DNA of 64,000 bases from Lagopus muta. Taxonomy: Eukaryota > Chordata > Aves > Galliformes > Phasianidae. The stretch is from the NCBI RefSeq assembly GCF_023343835.1, contig NC_064437.1, positions 1,684,001 through 1,748,000 on the forward strand, in the 5' to 3' direction. This document shows positions 60,736-64,000 of this stretch, piece after piece (position 1 is the first letter of the stretch; every line of letters starts with the position of its first letter). The notes under the pieces were generated by a model. That model saw nothing but the letters and a program-made list of their open reading frames with translations. It was not told the origin of the DNA and ran no database searches. Position numbers and translations under genes: made by a program.

Positions 60736-63700
60736 CTGAAAGAGAAAAGCACAAGTAACATCAGTTCAATAATTCACCAGATTAAAAGCGTAACTGTACG
60801 AATTCAGCTTCTCTTTTTAAACAAAACTTTCCCAATAAACAGAAAATCTCACCATAGAAACACTATCAAATATTTGTTTTCTAAAGAGCTGGTCACGCTA
60901 TGCAGCAGTGTTTTCATCTCCTGCAAAGAACTGTCTTACTGAATGTGATTTACTTTCTTTTCCTCGCACAGTCACATAAGCAGAAGATGACACGCTGCTG
61001 GCTGCCTTCTGATAAAGACAAATAAAATCACAGTTCATTAAATAGCAAAAAAGAAAATCAACCCAAACAACTTTCCCAAAAGTACAGCTATTACAGTTGA
61101 AATTCCAGGCAGACATGAGATATCAGCAACATCACATCGTGCAGTTTACCAAGGGCAGACAACACTGTCACAAAATGCAGCAGCTGCTTTAGTTTCCTCT
61201 GACTGCTCAAGTTCACTTCAGGAGGTTTTTTTGCTCACTTAATAATGAATATTCTTTCAAGCAGCAGTGAATCCTGACCAGAGCACTGTGTGTAAAGGAT
61301 CCTCTGGCAATTACTGCACAGGCATCCAATGGGGAACCAATCCCCAGGGCACTGTTTGCTCCCATAAATTTACAGGGATAGAGCAGGGGAGAGGGAGAAG
61401 GGAGTGACCTAAGAGCTGTGTTAGGTTGATCTCACTGCTCCCCAGCATGAGCAAGAAGTTCACATGCCCCACAAACACCATGCTCAGCAGCAAGAATGCA
61501 GAGATGGACATGAATCATCCCAAGCGAGCAGCATCTTGACATGTTTATTGTTTCAATTGGGTCTCCTACATTGCAGGGAGGCCAGCTGAGTACCAAAACA
61601 ATCAAGAAACATTGTCTGAAAGCTTCACTGCAGCCCACTGGCAGGACAGCACCTTGCCTTCCAGCATGCTAATTCAATACCCACACCCTGGAGGTTAATT
61701 GGGTTCTCCTGACTGCTATCAGGTGCACACCTTTTAGTCCAGGGAACGCCAGTCTCTAGTTTCACCAGCTAACAGCTGTCAAGCTCTGCATTAATAAAAC
61801 AGGAGAGTGCTTCTCGAGCCACCAGCCGTCCTGATCAGACGTGGTGAGGATATGGTTTCTGATCAGCAAAACGAGCTGGGCAGACTGCAGGCACTGATGA
61901 TGGTGGGTGGGAGGCTTGGCTGTCCCACTGACAACTGGAGGGCAGCCCAACTCAGCCATGAGCAGAGATGGCATTACGTGCAAAGTTTTGTGCATCTGAG
62001 CTCCACCAGGGCACTGGAGGCAGCACGGCAAGTATTTCTGTTCTGCTCAGACAAAGGGTGATGTATTTCTCTCTTCTTAGTTCTATTACAGGGAGTAACA
62101 TGGAAAGTTTTATATGGAGGATGAACATCAGGAAATAGTATTTCAAACAGCTCTCAACACCGCTGTGAGTCTTTCATGAGCTAGATGATTTCCCAAAAAC
62201 TGTCTGAAATTACAATTGTGAGGGAGAATAGCCTGCAGCAAACTTATCTTCACGGGATAACTGTGAGCTCTCATGTTAAAAACAACAAGAACATTATGCA
62301 GTCTTAAAATGAGAACCCAAAGCAAGCTGAAGAATGTTAAAAGAGCACTGCCAGCATTTTGGGGTGATGTGCACACACGGTGGTACAGCAGCTCTCCCTC
62401 CCAGGACGGAGCTCTGTGCAGTACTCCAGCAAAGGCATTTTGCACATCAGGACCACGTGAGACAAGCCACAAACAAAACACACCACGCTGACTCTTATGC
62501 CAATAAGTGCTCCTTCCAATTCAACAGATATTTAGATATCAGTGTACACAGCCTAAGATTCTTCATAATATTTTCAGAAGCACTAAGCCAGCTTTAGAGC
62601 TTGTGGCCAGCATAACAGAGTCTCAGGCACTTCGCTAAATCTTACCCTGTCTTTCAACTAGAAAGGAATGGAGGTTATTTCCACCTTAATTTCCCTTAAT
62701 GATACTCACCACAGGCCCCAGGGTTCCCAAAGGAAGCATCTTGCCCCAGTCCCACATCCCAGCAGTGAGCAGGGCAGGGGGCAGCCAGTCCCCAGGCACA
62801 GGAGCTCTGCACCACCAGCTGCGAGGCAGCCCCATGGCACCCAGCTGTCATTAAGCCTTCAATTTCCCTACAGGTGGACTTTCTAAAGCTAGTTAATCTA
62901 AGCATTGGGGAAAAACTACATTCTTAATAAGAAAATAATCAGAATTGGGAGGAAAAGCAAAACCAAGTATATCCAAGGGGGTTTAAGAGAAAGTATTTGT
63001 AAATATGGGCCGGACACACTTTGAAGTATGTTATTTGAACTCATACAAACTACGTTAAAGCATGTTATGTTGGAAGGCCAGTGTTACCCTGAGGTGCACC
63101 AGAAAGAGTGTGGCCAGCAGGGTGAGGAAGGTGATCCTCCCATCTACTCTGCCCTGGAAAGGCCACCTTTAGAATACTGTGCCCAGTTCTGGGCTCCCTG
63201 TGTCAAATCAGACAGGGATCTCTTGGAAGGGATCCAGTGCAGGGCCACAAAGGAGGAAAGGCTGAGTAACCTGGATCTGCTCACCTGGGGAAAAGACTGA
63301 GGGGGAATCTGATTAACATTTATAAATACCTAAAGGAAGGTGGGATGCACATGGATACGGCCAGGCTCTTCTCAGTGGGGTGTAGTGATAGGACAAGGGG
63401 TAACGGCCTTTTTGTTTGAGGACTGACTTCCACATCTGTAAGACCAGACCATGCAAAGGTCATTAATGCTCTAATATACATAAATATTGTCATTTAGACA
63501 AGAGCAACTTCTTCATAGACTTGAGATGGGCAGGGAATGAAAAAAATATTTTTCTGATTTTCTGGATTTGTGCTGGTGTGTTGATAAGAGGAATGCTATG
63601 GGACTGGAAATGAATGCCATCATCCTGGGCACAGCACCGTGTATGGATGCTAAAGGAAACATCACACTCCAAAACACGAATCTCTGTCTGGGGTGGACTA

Positions 63701-64000
63701 GGCCAGTTTCCTATCAATACCTACATGTTTTCTCTCTTCTTAGATTCTATCATACCATAGCAGAAGCACAGGACTGAAAGTATTTGAATGAAAGTAATTA
63801 ACCAGCCACACTTTACTTCACGTCCAGCACTAAAGCAGAACATCTCTTTCATTTTGTGTCCTCAGATACCAAAGGAGAAAAGCAGAAACACCACTAAAAC
63901 ACAGCTGCATTCAAAGACAACCAGGTGCAGCTAAGAGCTGATCGAAAACAGGTGAAACCTCATTCCACACCAATTGTTCCTGAGCTGCAAAAAGGGAATC
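60736..64000 (-). other. RAVER2 intron, continues past the window
   Basis: I searched for the preceding RAVER2 exon (KILVKNLP, the RNP2 of RRM1) on the - strand and did not find it. Only an old CR1 piece at about 63075-63411 is recognisable. Confidence 0.8.
63075..63411 (+). mobile_element. old CR1-type LINE fragment
   Basis: ccagaaagagtgtggccagc, gaaggtgatcctcccatcta, tactgtgcccagttctgggc, then a stretch encoding a decayed ORF2 end and gtgataggacaaggggtaac. The gap pattern points to an old subfamily. No 3' tail seen. Confidence 0.85.

Noticed and set aside
62690..62905. GC-rich - strand frame with a gtgagt donor as the missing upstream RAVER2 exon
   Set aside because: Its translation has no KILVKNLP or other RRM1 start, and no acceptor supports it.

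Overview
The window is nuclear DNA from a bird, most likely a galliform. Two genes have vertebrate-style exon/intron structure, and the non-coding DNA carries many CR1 LINE fragments, several ending in the repeated ATTCTRTGA-type tail, plus one ERVL-type solo LTR typical of birds. The species cannot be fixed from sequence alone. There are no operons, no CRISPR array and no tRNA or rRNA gene that I can see.

Layout: positions 1-8908 lie upstream of the JAK1 start codon, most likely in the long first intron, and I find no promoter there. JAK1 runs on the + strand from a start exon at 8909-8988 to a stop at 35488-35490, in 24 coding exons that join without any frame break into 1152 residues (human JAK1 has 1154). 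Its 3' UTR runs to an AATAAA at 37124-37129. RAVER2 lies on the - strand, tail to tail with JAK1. Its stop codon is at 39238-39240, its likely distal poly(A) signal is at 37434-37439, and eleven coding exons reach up to 60735. The first RAVER2 exon(s), with the N-terminus and the start of RRM1, lie beyond position 64000.

Function: JAK1 encodes the FERM-SH2-pseudokinase-kinase protein that signals from cytokine receptors to STATs. RAVER2 encodes a three-RRM ribonucleoprotein with PTB-binding [S/G]LLGxxP motifs. They are neighbours in other vertebrates too, but I see no functional link beyond shared position.

The most interesting observations are: an unlisted 90-nt in-frame, phase 0-0 candidate cassette exon in RAVER2 (41491-41580); a GC-AG intron inside the JAK1 pseudokinase coding region; a JAK1 start exon holding only two codons in a weak start context; a weak JAK1 splice donor after the SH2 exon whose read-through would give a kinase-less protein; and CR1 insertions with short direct repeats at their 5' edges or very close to a splice site. 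I found no wholly new biological system.
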